From Massilia sp. KIM (lineage in GTDB: Bacteria > Pseudomonadota > Gammaproteobacteria > Burkholderiales > Burkholderiaceae_D), in contig NZ_MVAD01000002.1 of assembly GCF_002007115.1 (NCBI RefSeq), positions 806,001 through 870,000 of the forward strand: DNA of 64,000 bases, read 5' to 3'. A program made the translations under genes and the position numbers. Position 1 is the first letter of the stretch, and every line of letters starts with the position of its first letter. Below, piece after piece: positions 45,833 through 53,987 of this stretch. The notes under the pieces were generated by a model. The model searched no databases. It was not told the DNA's origin and saw nothing but the letters and a program-made list of their open reading frames with translations.

Positions 45833-46551
45833 GCGAGAACATCCTGAAAGTGGCCGGCCTGCAGGTCGCCTACGGCGGCATCAAGGCCGTCAAGGGCGTG
45901 GACCTGGAGGTCAATCGCGGCGAACTGGTGACCCTGATCGGCGCCAACGGCGCCGGCAAGACCACCACCCTCAAGGCCATCACCGGCACCCTCCCGCCGT
46001 GCAAGGTCGAGGGCACGATTTTCTACCTGGGCGAATCGCTCAAGGGCACGCCGTCTTTCAAGCTGGTCCAGCGCAGGCTGGCCATGGTGCCGGAAGGGCG
46101 GGGCGTGTTCACGCGCATGACGATCCACGAGAACCTCCTGATGGGCGCCTACACGCGCGACGACCAGGCCGGGATCGCCGCCGACATCGAGAAGTGGTAT
46201 GCGGTGTTCCCGCGCCTGAAGGAGAGGGCGGGGCAGCTGGCCGGGACCCTGTCGGGCGGCGAGCAGCAGATGCTGGCCATGGCGCGCGCGCTGATGTGCC
46301 ATCCGACCCTGCTGCTGCTGGACGAGCCTTCGATGGGTCTCTCGCCGATCATGGTCGAGAAGATCTTCGAGGTGATTCGCGACGTGTCGGCCCAGGGAAT
46401 CACGATCCTGCTGGTGGAGCAGAACGCCAAGCTGGCGCTGCAGGCGGCGCATCGCGGGTATGTGATGGATTCCGGGGTGATCACCATGACCGGGAAGGCG
46501 GGCGACATGCTGGACGATCCTCGTGTCCAAGCCGCTTATCTGGGCGAATGA
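45829..46551 (+). CDS. livF: Branched-chain amino acid ABC transporter ATP-binding protein LivF
   Basis: 240 residues; Walker A GANGAGKTTTLK, signature LSGGEQQMLAMARAL, Walker B LLLLDEPSMGLSP, H-loop LVEQNAKLAL. Last gene of livHMGF; GGGAGG lies inside the end of livG. A REP pair follows in place of an obvious terminator. Confidence 0.97.
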   Translation: MSENILKVAGLQVAYGGIKAVKGVDLEVNRGELVTLIGANGAGKTTTLKAITGTLPPCKVEGTIFYLGESLKGTPSFKLVQRRLAMVPEGRGVFTRMTIHENLLMGAYTRDDQAGIAADIEKWYAVFPRLKERAGQLAGTLSGGEQQMLAMARALMCHPTLLLLDEPSMGLSPIMVEKIFEVIRDVSAQGITILLVEQNAKLALQAAHRGYVMDSGVITMTGKAGDMLDDPRVQAAYLGE

Positions 46552-46642
46552 TGCGACGCTGGGATGATGCGGCACTGTTAACGAGCGAAACGCCGCATCG
46601 TTCCCGAAGCCGTGCATTTACTCTAGTCGTACCATCAAACAA

Positions 46643-46747
46643 CGTCATTCCGGCGGAGGCCGGAATCCAAGTTTGCCCGCGTAACCACTGACCTGAAACG
46701 CAGTCGGTGCGCTACGAACTTGGATTCCGGCCTTCGCCGGAATGACG
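46643..46747. repeat. REP/BIME-type inverted repeat between convergent livF and MpaB-like genes
   Basis: CGTCATTCCGGC to CCGGAATCCAAGTTT, 39-bp centre, ACTTGGATTCCGGCC to CCGGAATGACG. Compared with other copies both halves carry matching CCGG/TTCC changes. The symmetrical hairpin could end transcripts from both sides. Confidence 0.9.
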
Positions 46748-46777
46748 TTGGTGAGGTATGGTGGGTAAAAGGGGAGA

Positions 46778-47635
46778 TCACGACTTCGGCACGGCCGCCA
46801 CCCGGCGTGCGGCTTGCCTGGCCGGCGTGTCGCCCAAAGGAAGCCTTGTCGACGCGAGCGCCAGACTGCGCGCCAGCAAGGCCTCCCCCCGCCGCAATCC
46901 CCGCCCACGCAACTGCGGCAAGGACCGCACCGGCTCCGGCACGATCTCGACCCCGGCGCGCACCAACAGCGCCTGCAGCCCGCGCGCTGTCCCCGGCAGG
47001 ATCGGCGCCCGCGCCATGATGTCCAGGAATTCGGTCAGGACGTCGGAACCCTCCAGCCTGGGCGCGGCCGCCGCCAGCATCGCTTCCCATTCGCCCCACG
47101 AGCCCGGCGCACCGCTCGCCCCATACAGCGCCGCCGAGGCCAGCCCTTCCGCGAACACGCGATCCTTCTCGGCCGCCGTCAACGGCCACGCATAGCGGTC
47201 ATACGCCTGGGCGAACCCGAAGCTGGCGGTCGAATGCACCCAGTCCAGCAGGCGCGGATCGTTGGCGCGATAGGGCAGGCCCGCCGCGGTGAGGCCTTGC
47301 ACCCCCTCATGCACCCTCACCACCCGCGCGATCATGCGCTCGGCCGCCGAGCGCGCGCCGTACACGGTCACCATCGCCGCGAAGCCGGTGCGCCGCAGGC
47401 GCAGGGCGGGATCGCGCTTAAAGCCGCCCCGGTCCCACACCCCCGCGCACACCGAGGGCTCGGCCAGTTCCAGCAGCACCGCCGCCCCCCCGCCCACGAA
47501 CAGGGTCACCGGGTTGGCGAAAATACGCCAGGTCACACCCTGCGCAGGGGCCAGGGCCGGCTCGCCCGCGGGCTGGCCGAAGTCGAAGGCCATGCCGGCG
47601 GGCGGCTGCAACAGCTCCGTCAGGCTCTTGAGCAC
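46778..47635 (-). CDS. MpaB-like oxygenase family protein (DUF2236)
   Basis: 285 residues with the DUF2236/MpaB pattern: WRIFANPVTLFVGGGAAVLLELAEPSVCAGV, FAAMVTVYGARSAAERMIARVVRVHEGVQG and LLDWVHSTASFGFAQAYDRY. Members are related to latex-clearing and MpaB oxygenases and bind haem or iron; the substrate here is unknown. GTG start with GGAGG 4 bp upstream. It follows the phasin terminator, so it is a separate unit. Confidence 0.85.
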   Translation of the reverse strand: MLKSLTELLQPPAGMAFDFGQPAGEPALAPAQGVTWRIFANPVTLFVGGGAAVLLELAEPSVCAGVWDRGGFKRDPALRLRRTGFAAMVTVYGARSAAERMIARVVRVHEGVQGLTAAGLPYRANDPRLLDWVHSTASFGFAQAYDRYAWPLTAAEKDRVFAEGLASAALYGASGAPGSWGEWEAMLAAAAPRLEGSDVLTEFLDIMARAPILPGTARGLQALLVRAGVEIVPEPVRSLPQLRGRGLRRGEALLARSLALASTRLPLGDTPARQAARRVAAVPKS

Positions 47636-47683
47636 GGCGCCTCCGTCGATCCGTTCACCTGCGGAGATTGTAGAGGCCAGACG

Positions 47684-47717
47684 AAAAAAAAGCCGGCACG
47701 CGCTAGCGTGCCGGCTT
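47684..47717 (-). terminator. Rho-independent terminator of the phasin gene
   Basis: Perfect 11-bp stem AGCCGGCACGC / GCGTGCCGGCT with a 4-nt loop, followed on the minus strand by eight T. Confidence 0.95.
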
Positions 47718-47742
47718 CCGGTATTACTTGACTCTGACGAGC

Positions 47743-48327
47743 TTAGGCCGCTGCTGCCGAGGTGGCGGCGGTGGTCGCGTTGGCAGCCTTGCGAGCAGTT
47801 TGCGAAAACTGCGCCACCGCTGCGTTCAGGTTGGCTTCGACGGCTTCGACAGCCTGCTTGGTGGTCTTGCTGAACTGCTCGTAGCCGGCGTTGGCGTTGC
47901 TGATCGCGGTCTTGACGGCGGCAACGAAGCTTTCCGAACCAGCCGGGGCGTTCTTGCTCACTTCGTCGACCAGCGAGATCACCTTGCGGTTGGCTTCGAC
48001 GATCTGGCTTTCGGCGGCCTTCGAGAACTCGGCGCCGGTGCCGGCGGCGATCGAGGCCAGCTGGCGGCTGTAGGACAGCGCCTTTTCAGCGGTCGGCTGG
48101 GCCTGGGCGGCGGTCACCGAGAAGAATTCTTGCGGATCTTTGGCGCCCAGCAGCTGGCGGGTCACGGCCGAGGTGTCTTCCAGGGTGGCGCGGGCTGCGT
48201 TGATGTTCAGGTCGACCAGCTTCTCCATGCCTTCGAAAGTCTTCGACGTCAGCGACGACAGCAGGGCGAATTGCGATTCCAGGCTGGCTTTGGTGGCATG
48301 CGAGAACTGCTCAGGGATTGCAAACAT
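47743..48327 (-). CDS. phaP: Phasin family protein (PHA granule-associated)
   Basis: 194 residues, MFAIPEQFSHATKASLESQFALLSSLTSKTFEGMEKLVDLNINAAR, typical of betaproteobacterial phasins, with a helical Ala-rich body and a low-complexity AATTAATSAAAA tail. Phasins coat polyhydroxyalkanoate granules and control their number and size, so the organism probably stores PHB. Ribosome site TTGGAGAGCC. The promoter has near-consensus hexamers and a TGCATTGCA motif upstream. No PHA synthase gene is in the window. Confidence 0.94.
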   Translation of the reverse strand: MFAIPEQFSHATKASLESQFALLSSLTSKTFEGMEKLVDLNINAARATLEDTSAVTRQLLGAKDPQEFFSVTAAQAQPTAEKALSYSRQLASIAAGTGAEFSKAAESQIVEANRKVISLVDEVSKNAPAGSESFVAAVKTAISNANAGYEQFSKTTKQAVEAVEANLNAAVAQFSQTARKAANATTAATSAAAA

Positions 48328-48433
48328 GTGGCTCTCCAAAATAAATACGTTTCGTGAATGAACTATTGCAAAGTAAAGCTGGCTTCTTGGTGAAACTCGA
48401 CGAAACTCTTTTTTGTGCACCGCAATAAAGTGA

Positions 48434-48462
48434 ATTGTGGTCCAGTTTTTTGGGGGAGTCAA
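48434..48462 (-). promoter_or_regulatory. Predicted promoter of the phasin gene
   Basis: On the minus strand TTGACT, 17 bp, CACAAT, about 107 bp upstream of the ATG. Confidence 0.7.
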
Positions 48463-48472
48463 GCATTTTTGA

Positions 48473-48521
48473 TGCATTGCACCATCCGGCGTTCATGAAT
48501 TTCTAGAATGCATTTAATGCA
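48473..48521. promoter_or_regulatory. Candidate PhaR-type sites upstream of the phasin promoter
   Basis: TGCATTGCA at 48473-48481 sits 10 bp upstream of the phasin -35, and TGCATTTAATGCA at 48509-48521 is a second TGC/GCA dyad. PhaR repressors of phasin genes bind TGC-rich dyads, so these are candidates; the assignment is inferred. Confidence 0.4.
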
Positions 48522-48651
48522 AGAAATTTCGATTGATTTAGCGCAAGGAAAACGCAGATTTTGTGGCCCGGAAACGTGTCCTCGGCCGTCGTGCTAGACT
48601 TGGCCCCTTGTGTTTACCTCAAGCTGCCGTTACGGCAGAGCACGCCAGGCC

Positions 48652-49545
48652 ATGCAAACCCGAGCGACTTCCGTTCCTGCCAGTTCCTGGCTCTCCCCCG
48701 TCCCCCTGTTCTTCGTGTTCCTGTGGAGCACGGGCTTCATCGTCGCCAAGCTCGGCTTGCCGTACGCGCCGCCGCTGACTTTCCTGATCGTGCGCTGCCT
48801 GGGCGTGCTGGCGGTGCTGCTGCCCATCGTCCTGCTGTGGCGCGCGCCCTGGCCGCGCGACCAGCTCCTGCACGTCGCCGTGGCCGGCATCCTGTTGCAG
48901 GCGGGTTACCTGGGCGGGGTGTGGGCCGCGATCAAGCTGGGCATGCCGGCCGGGCTCACCGCCCTAATCGTGGGCATGCAGCCCATCCTCACCGCGGCCG
49001 CCGCGCCGCTGATCGGCGAGCGGGTGCTGCCACGCCAGTGGCTGGGACTGCTTCTCGGCCTGTCCGGCGTGGCCCTGGTCGTCTACGCCAAGATCAACCT
49101 GGTCGGCCTGTCGGCCACCGCCATCCTGCTGTGCGTGTTCGCCCTGTTCTCGATCACCGCCGGCACCATGTACCAACGCCGCTGGTGCCCGAAGTTCGAC
49201 CTGCGCACCGGCACCGTGATCCAGTTCGCGGCGACCGTGGCCGTGCTGCTGCCGTTCGCCATCTGGCTGGAAGACCTCGACCCGGCGCTGTCGAGCATCA
49301 GCTGGACGCGCGACTTCGTGCTCGCCTGGCTGTGGTCGGTGTTCGCGCTCTCGATCGGCGCGATCTTCCTGCTGTTTAAGCTCATCAGCCGCAGCCAGGC
49401 CACCGAAGTGACCAGCCTGCTGTACCTGACCCCACCCACCACCGCCATCATGGCCTGGCTCCTGTTCGGCGAATCCTTCAACCTGCTCGGCCTGGCCGGC
49501 ATGGTGGTTGCCGTCACGGGGGTGGCCTTCGTCGTCAAGAAATAA
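48652..49545 (+). CDS. EamA/DMT-superfamily transporter
   Basis: 297 residues with ten membrane helices as two EamA repeats: PLFFVFLWSTGFIVAKLGLPYA in the first, ALFSITAGTMYQRRWCPKF opening the second and LLYLTPPTTAIMAWLLFGE near the end. DMT proteins export amino acids or metabolites. The ATG giving MQTRATSVPAS is chosen. A nitroreductase gene follows after 10 bp with AAGGAG, so the two may be one unit. Confidence 0.92.
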   Translation: MQTRATSVPASSWLSPVPLFFVFLWSTGFIVAKLGLPYAPPLTFLIVRCLGVLAVLLPIVLLWRAPWPRDQLLHVAVAGILLQAGYLGGVWAAIKLGMPAGLTALIVGMQPILTAAAAPLIGERVLPRQWLGLLLGLSGVALVVYAKINLVGLSATAILLCVFALFSITAGTMYQRRWCPKFDLRTGTVIQFAATVAVLLPFAIWLEDLDPALSSISWTRDFVLAWLWSVFALSIGAIFLLFKLISRSQATEVTSLLYLTPPTTAIMAWLLFGESFNLLGLAGMVVAVTGVAFVVKK

Positions 49546-49555
49546 GGAGCAGAAT

Positions 49556-50251
49556 GTGATCACCAGCCACAGCCAGGAAGCGGTCGATGCCGCCATCACC
49601 TCGCGCCGTTCGATCCGCGCCTTCCTCGACAAGCCGGTCGCGCGCGAGGACATCGAGCGCATCCTCGAGGTGGCGGCGCGTGCGCCGTCCGGCACCAACA
49701 CCCAGCCCTGGAAGGTCTACGTGCTGACCGGCCAGGCGCGCAGCAAGCTCTCCGAGGCGATCCTGGCGGTGAACGCCGATCCGGAACAGGCGCGCGCGCA
49801 TACCGAGGAATATGCCTACTACCCGCGCGAATGGGTCTCGCCCTTCATCGACCGGCGCCGCAAGGTGGGCTGGGATCTCTACAGCCTGCTGGGCCTGACA
49901 CGCGACAACAAGGCCGGCATGGCGGCCCAGCACGCGCGCAACTATGCGTTCTTCGACGCGCCGGTGGGCCTGATCTTCACCATCGACCGCATCATGGAGC
50001 AGGGCTCCTGGCTCGACTACGGCATGTTCCTTCAGAACATCATGGTGGCGGCCCGCGCACGCGGTCTCGATACCTGCCCGCAGGCCGCTTTTACGCAGTA
50101 CCATCGGATCATCGAAGCCCAGTTGGGGATTCCGGACAATGAAATGCTCGTGTGCGGCATGGCCCTGGGCTGGGCCGACACCGACAAGATCGAGAACAGC
50201 CTGGTGACCGAGCGCGAGCCTGTAGCGGGCTTCGCGAAGTTCATGGAGTGA
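49556..50251 (+). CDS. Nitroreductase family FMN oxidoreductase
   Basis: 231 residues: AITSRRSIRAFLDKPV and AARAPSGTNTQPWKVYVL are the FMN-binding signature of the NfnB/NTR family; YGMFLQNIMVAARARGLDTCPQAAF is the second conserved part. It reduces nitro or quinone compounds with NAD(P)H. GTG start: an ATG two bases earlier is immediately followed by TGA, and AAGGAG fits the GTG. Confidence 0.92.
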   Translation: MITSHSQEAVDAAITSRRSIRAFLDKPVAREDIERILEVAARAPSGTNTQPWKVYVLTGQARSKLSEAILAVNADPEQARAHTEEYAYYPREWVSPFIDRRRKVGWDLYSLLGLTRDNKAGMAAQHARNYAFFDAPVGLIFTIDRIMEQGSWLDYGMFLQNIMVAARARGLDTCPQAAFTQYHRIIEAQLGIPDNEMLVCGMALGWADTDKIENSLVTEREPVAGFAKFME

Positions 50252-50417
50252 GGAAGGGACGTGCGGTATCTCATTGATATCAAACGTCTCTTTCGGGGGG
50301 GATTTTGTTGTATGAGTGAACTAATGCCGCACGGAATGTGAAATCCGCTTGCGGTGACTGGCCGTTCGGCTACACTTCATTCCATACCTCATCCGTTTTT
50401 GCTTTAGGGGCTTCCAG

Positions 50418-51560
50418 ATGTACAAGATTGCTTTGGCTGCCATCGTTTCCCTGCTGTTTTCCGTCCAGCCGGCCCAGGCTGCGGGCGCAGGGGCGGGTGC
50501 GGGGGCCGGGGCGGACAAGTCCCAGGTCGTCAAGAAAAAACAAAAGAAAAAAGCCGTGCGCAAGGCCAAGCGCGCCAAGCGCCAGGACCTGGCGAAAGTC
50601 ATCGCCGACGACAACCGCCAGCGCATGGTGCGCCGCGTGGCCATGGTGCGCGGCAAGCGCGTCGTGACCTACCAACCGGTGCGGCGCGCCGCGCCGGCGG
50701 TCGATCCGCGCAGCCTGGGCGACATCGCCGGCCTGCGCGGCACGCAAGATCCGCTGGCCCTGCGTTCCAACGTCGCTTTCGTGGTCGACCAGAACAGTTC
50801 CGAAGTCCTGTTCGAGAAGAACGCCAACGTCGCGCTGCCGATCGCCTCGATCACCAAGCTGATGACCGGCCTGGTCGTGGTCGAAGCCGGACAGGACCTG
50901 GACGAAGTGCTGCGCATCACCGACGCCGACGTCGACCGCCACAAATACAGCAGCTCGCGCCTGCCGGTGGGCGCGCGCATGACGCGGCGCGAACTGCTGC
51001 ACATCGCGCTGATGAGTTCCGAGAACCGCGCCGCGTCGGCCCTGGGCCGCAACTATCCGGGCGGGATCGGCGCCTTCGTCGACGCCATGAACGCCAAGGC
51101 GCGCGCACTGGGCATGAACGACACCCATTTCGTCGACTCCAGCGGCCTGTCGAGCCGCAACGTCTCGAGCGCGCGCGACCTGGCCAAGCTGGTGGTGGCG
51201 GGGCACAACGAACCGCTGCTGCGCGAGTACTCGACCACCAAGGATTCCATCGTCAAGGCGAGCGGCCGGCCGATGCGCTATGCGAACACCAACTACCTGG
51301 TGGCGATGCCGGACTGGAATATCGGTTTGCAGAAGACCGGTTTCATCAACGAAGCCGGGCGCTGCCTGGTGATGCAGGCCGTGATCCAAGGCCGCAACGT
51401 GGTGATGGTGTTCCTGGATTCGAAAGGGAAGATGTCGCGCACCGCGGACGCGGGACGCATGCGGCGCTGGCTGGAGGCGCTGACTCCGGGCAGCCTGGGC
51501 ACGGGTGGCGCCGCCGCGCCGGCGATCACCACGGCCGCTGCGCCGGAACTGGCGCACTGA
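50418..51560 (+). CDS. pbpG: D-alanyl-D-alanine endopeptidase (PBP7-like)
   Basis: 380-residue precursor with signal peptide (cleavage after AQA). The penicillin-binding motifs are S-x-x-K in ASITKLM (Ser 144, Lys 147), S-x-N in SSENRAAS and K-T-G in QKTGFINEAG. It trims cross-links in periplasmic peptidoglycan. Unusual: the mature N-terminus is a Gly-Ala repeat (GAGAGAGAGA) followed by a strongly basic stretch KKKQKKKAVRKAKRAKR and MVRRVAMVRGKR before the catalytic domain, and an Ala-rich C-terminus. Single-gene unit converging with the IclR gene. Confidence 0.95.
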   Translation: MYKIALAAIVSLLFSVQPAQAAGAGAGAGAGADKSQVVKKKQKKKAVRKAKRAKRQDLAKVIADDNRQRMVRRVAMVRGKRVVTYQPVRRAAPAVDPRSLGDIAGLRGTQDPLALRSNVAFVVDQNSSEVLFEKNANVALPIASITKLMTGLVVVEAGQDLDEVLRITDADVDRHKYSSSRLPVGARMTRRELLHIALMSSENRAASALGRNYPGGIGAFVDAMNAKARALGMNDTHFVDSSGLSSRNVSSARDLAKLVVAGHNEPLLREYSTTKDSIVKASGRPMRYANTNYLVAMPDWNIGLQKTGFINEAGRCLVMQAVIQGRNVVMVFLDSKGKMSRTADAGRMRRWLEALTPGSLGTGGAAAPAITTAAAPELAH

Positions 51561-51605
51561 AGGCGCACTAAGCAAGGTCGACGGCTGCGCCGTCCACGCC
51601 CGTTT

Positions 51606-52391
51606 TCACACCGCCGGCGCAGGCCGGTAACCCAGGGTGGACGAGATGCCGGCAGCCGTCTGCACCAGATCTTCCAGCCATTCCTCCTGCAGCCGGTCGG
51701 CCGGCGCCGAGATCGACAGCCCGGCCACCAGCTTGCCGCTGTCGTCGTGGATGCCGGCCGCCATGCAGCGCACCCCCAGTTCCAGCTCCTCGTTGTCGCG
51801 CGCATAGCCGCGCGAACGCACCAGGCTGAGCTCGCGCTCCAGGCGCGCCAGTTCGGTGATCGAGTTCTTGGTATGTCCCGCCAGCCCGGTGCGGGTGGCG
51901 TAGGCGCGGATCGCCTTGACGTCGTCCACCGACAGGAACAGCTTGCCGGTCGAGGTCAGGTGCAGCGGACCGCGTCCGCCGATCGCGCGCACCACCTGCA
52001 TGCCGGAGCGTTCCGAGAAGGCGCGGTCGATGTAGACGATCTCGTCGCCCTGGCGCACCGACAGGTTCACCGTCTGCTGGGTCTTGCGGTGCAGGGCGCG
52101 CATCGCGTCCAGCGCCGCCTCGCGCACCGACAGGCGGCTTTTCACCACGTTCCCCAGTTCCAGCAGGCGCATGCCGAGGCGGTAGGTGCCGGGCTCGACC
52201 CTGTCCACGAAGCGCGTCACGACCATGTCGTTGAGGATACGGTGGGCGGTCGAGGGATGCAGGCCCGAGACTTTCGACAATTCCTTGAGGCTGACCGGGT
52301 CGGAATAGCTGGCCAACGCATCGAGCAGGGCCATCATGCGCTCGATCACCTGGATCGAGGTCTTGGCCGGTTCTGGGGTTTCCATTTTCAT
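51606..52391 (-). CDS. IclR-family transcriptional regulator
   Basis: 261 residues: winged helix (about 12-75, with VSLKELSKVSGLHPSTAHRILNDMV) and an IclR effector domain (from about 85: VVKSRLSVREAALDAM ... LHLTSTGKLFL ... CMAAGIHDDSGKLVAGLSISAP). Such regulators commonly control catabolism of aromatic or acid substrates, but no catabolic genes are adjacent, so the target is unknown. Start MKMETPEPAKTS is preferred over a longer N-terminus. Confidence 0.93.
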   Translation of the reverse strand: MKMETPEPAKTSIQVIERMMALLDALASYSDPVSLKELSKVSGLHPSTAHRILNDMVVTRFVDRVEPGTYRLGMRLLELGNVVKSRLSVREAALDAMRALHRKTQQTVNLSVRQGDEIVYIDRAFSERSGMQVVRAIGGRGPLHLTSTGKLFLSVDDVKAIRAYATRTGLAGHTKNSITELARLERELSLVRSRGYARDNEELELGVRCMAAGIHDDSGKLVAGLSISAPADRLQEEWLEDLVQTAAGISSTLGYRPAPAV

Positions 52392-52546
52392 GATGTGGTT
52401 GGTGCAGTGCAGTATTTGTTCCTTCTTTATACCATGATGTGAAACGCACATGCAAACGCAAGGGTTGAGCTGTGCAAAGGCCCCTCACACCTCGGCGCGT
52501 CGCGGGGGCATAATGGCAATCCTGCATGTTTTACTTTCAAGAACAA

Positions 52547-52933
52547 ATGACCCAACCGATCAGCGAATTCAAGACCAAGCGCGGCATCGCGCGCATCCTT
52601 TCGGCCTGCCGCAACACCTGGGACGGCCTGGCCTGGGCATGGCGCAGCGAAGCGGCCTTCCGCCAGGAGCTGGTGCTGATGGCCATCGCCGCCGTGGTGG
52701 CGCTGGCGCTGCCCCTGTCCGGCTTCCAGAAGCTGGTGTTGATCGCGGTGTTGATCGTGGTGCTGATTGTGGAGCTGGTGAATTCCGCCATCGAGGCCGT
52801 GGTGGACCGCATTTCCCTGGAGCGCCACCCGCTGTCCAAGGTGGCCAAGGACATGGGCAGCGCCGCCGTCGCACTGAGCTTGCTGCTCGCGGTGGCGACC
52901 TGGGCCGTTGTGCTGTACAACCGTTTTTTCTGA
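52547..52933 (+). CDS. dgkA: Diacylglycerol kinase (prokaryotic DgkA)
   Basis: 128 residues with three membrane helices and the signature VELVNSAIEAVVDRIS, plus RNTWDGLAWAWRSEAAFRQE before helix 1. It phosphorylates diacylglycerol, recycling the by-product of periplasmic glucan and lipid modification. Start MTQPISEF; a Met seven codons upstream (MFYFQEQ) lies only about 12 bp after a CATAAT -10-like motif, so the inner start is preferred. Peroxiredoxin follows after 53 bp. Confidence 0.93.
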   Translation: MTQPISEFKTKRGIARILSACRNTWDGLAWAWRSEAAFRQELVLMAIAAVVALALPLSGFQKLVLIAVLIVVLIVELVNSAIEAVVDRISLERHPLSKVAKDMGSAAVALSLLLAVATWAVVLYNRFF

Positions 52934-52986
52934 CGCCACCGCTTGTTGCGGCCGGCACTTGTGTGTTTTCAATAGGAGATTGAGCA

Positions 52987-53625
52987 ATGACCTTACGCCT
53001 TGGCGACACCGCCCCCGATTTCGAGCAGGACTCCAGCATCGGCAAGATCCGCTTCCACGAGTGGGCGGGCGACTCCTGGGTGGTGCTGTTCTCCCACCCG
53101 GCCGACTTCACCCCGGTCTGCACCACCGAGCTGGGCCTGACCGCCAAGCTGAAACCGGAATTCGACAAGCGCAACGTCAAGGCGATCGCGCTGTCGGTCG
53201 ACCCGGCGGACAAGCACAACGAGTGGATCAAGGACATCGAAGAGACCCAGAAGACCGTGGTCGGCTTCCCGATCATCGCCGACCAGGACAAGAAGGTCTC
53301 GGAGCTGTACGACATGATCCACCCGAACCAGTCGGTGACCGCCACCGTGCGTTCGCTGTTTGTGATCGATCCGAGCAAGAAGATCCGCCTGACCATCACC
53401 TACCCGATGAGCACCGGCCGCAACTTCGACGAAGTGCTGCGCGTGATCGACGCGCTGCAACTGACTGACGGCTACACCGTGGCGACGCCGGGCAACTGGA
53501 AGGATGGCGATCCGGTCATCATTCCGCTGACGGTGCAGGATCCGGAAGTGATCAAGCAGAAGTATCCGAAGGGCTACGAGTCGCCGCGTCCTTACCTGCG
53601 TATCACGCCGCAGCCGAACAAGTAA
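52987..53625 (+). CDS. 1-Cys peroxiredoxin (Prx6 type)
   Basis: 212 residues: peroxidatic motif HPADFTPVCTTELG (Cys 45) and the long C-terminal domain of the Prx6/AhpC-like 1-Cys class (YTVATPGNWKDGDPVIIP). Cys 45 is the only cysteine in the protein, so no intramolecular resolving partner exists and an external thiol must reduce it. It detoxifies peroxides in the cytosol. Ribosome site TAGGAGATTGAGC. Confidence 0.96.
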   Translation: MTLRLGDTAPDFEQDSSIGKIRFHEWAGDSWVVLFSHPADFTPVCTTELGLTAKLKPEFDKRNVKAIALSVDPADKHNEWIKDIEETQKTVVGFPIIADQDKKVSELYDMIHPNQSVTATVRSLFVIDPSKKIRLTITYPMSTGRNFDEVLRVIDALQLTDGYTVATPGNWKDGDPVIIPLTVQDPEVIKQKYPKGYESPRPYLRITPQPNK

Positions 53626-53650
53626 TCGAGCCTATATGCTGCGGGCGCGG

Positions 53651-53695
53651 CTCTTATAGCTCTTAGAGCTGTTAGAGCTCTTAGAGCGCTTAGAG
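53651..53695. repeat. Five-copy 9-bp tandem repeat, CTCTTAGAG
   Basis: Units CTCTTATAG, CTCTTAGAG, CTGTTAGAG, CTCTTAGAG, CGCTTAGAG, followed by the diverged CTCTCATTAG, starting 25 bp after the peroxiredoxin stop. Each unit is nearly self-complementary (CTC..GAG), so the array can fold. Confidence 0.9.
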
Positions 53696-53728
53696 CTCTC
53701 ATTAGACGCAGCATCCGCAGCTCATACC

Positions 53729-53839
53729 CGTCACTCCCGGCGCTGCCGGGAGTGACTCCCCGCGAAGGCGGGGATCCAAGTTTGTTTTCGCCTCGATCAC
53801 GCAGGCAGAACTTGGATCCCCGCCTGCGCGGGGATGACG
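53729..53839. repeat. REP/BIME-type block between peroxiredoxin and TauE/SafE genes
   Basis: CGTCACTCCCGGC-GCTGCCGGGAGTGAC is an extra outer hairpin fused to CTCCCCGCGAAGGCGGGGATCCAAGTTT; after about 40 bp AACTTGGATCCCCGCC to GGGGATGACG closes the pair. Confidence 0.9.
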
Positions 53840-53987
53840 GTTTTTGAGCTGACACGCTGCTGGCAATGCATTTTTGCAACGTTTCAAACCCTCTCCCATC
53901 GAATATCTCCGCATAAGCAAATAAGGAAGCTGTTGTTGGTCAAACCGCCGAGCCCCCTTACCCTGTGCGGCACATTGGGAGCAGAGC

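Larger units (their letters stand above)
48328..48651. other. Divergent intergenic region phasin / DMT exporter
   Basis: 324 bp, AT-rich over 48330-48560, containing the phasin promoter and two TGC/GCA motifs. A TAGACT at 48595 may be the -10 of the plus-strand exporter gene, but no -35 fits. No gene seen. Confidence 0.65.
53626..53987. other. Intergenic region after the peroxiredoxin gene
   Basis: About 362 bp without a gene. It contains a 9-bp tandem array and a REP element; the rest (53850-53985) is less GC-rich and likely holds the promoter of the TauE/SafE gene. Confidence 0.7.
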
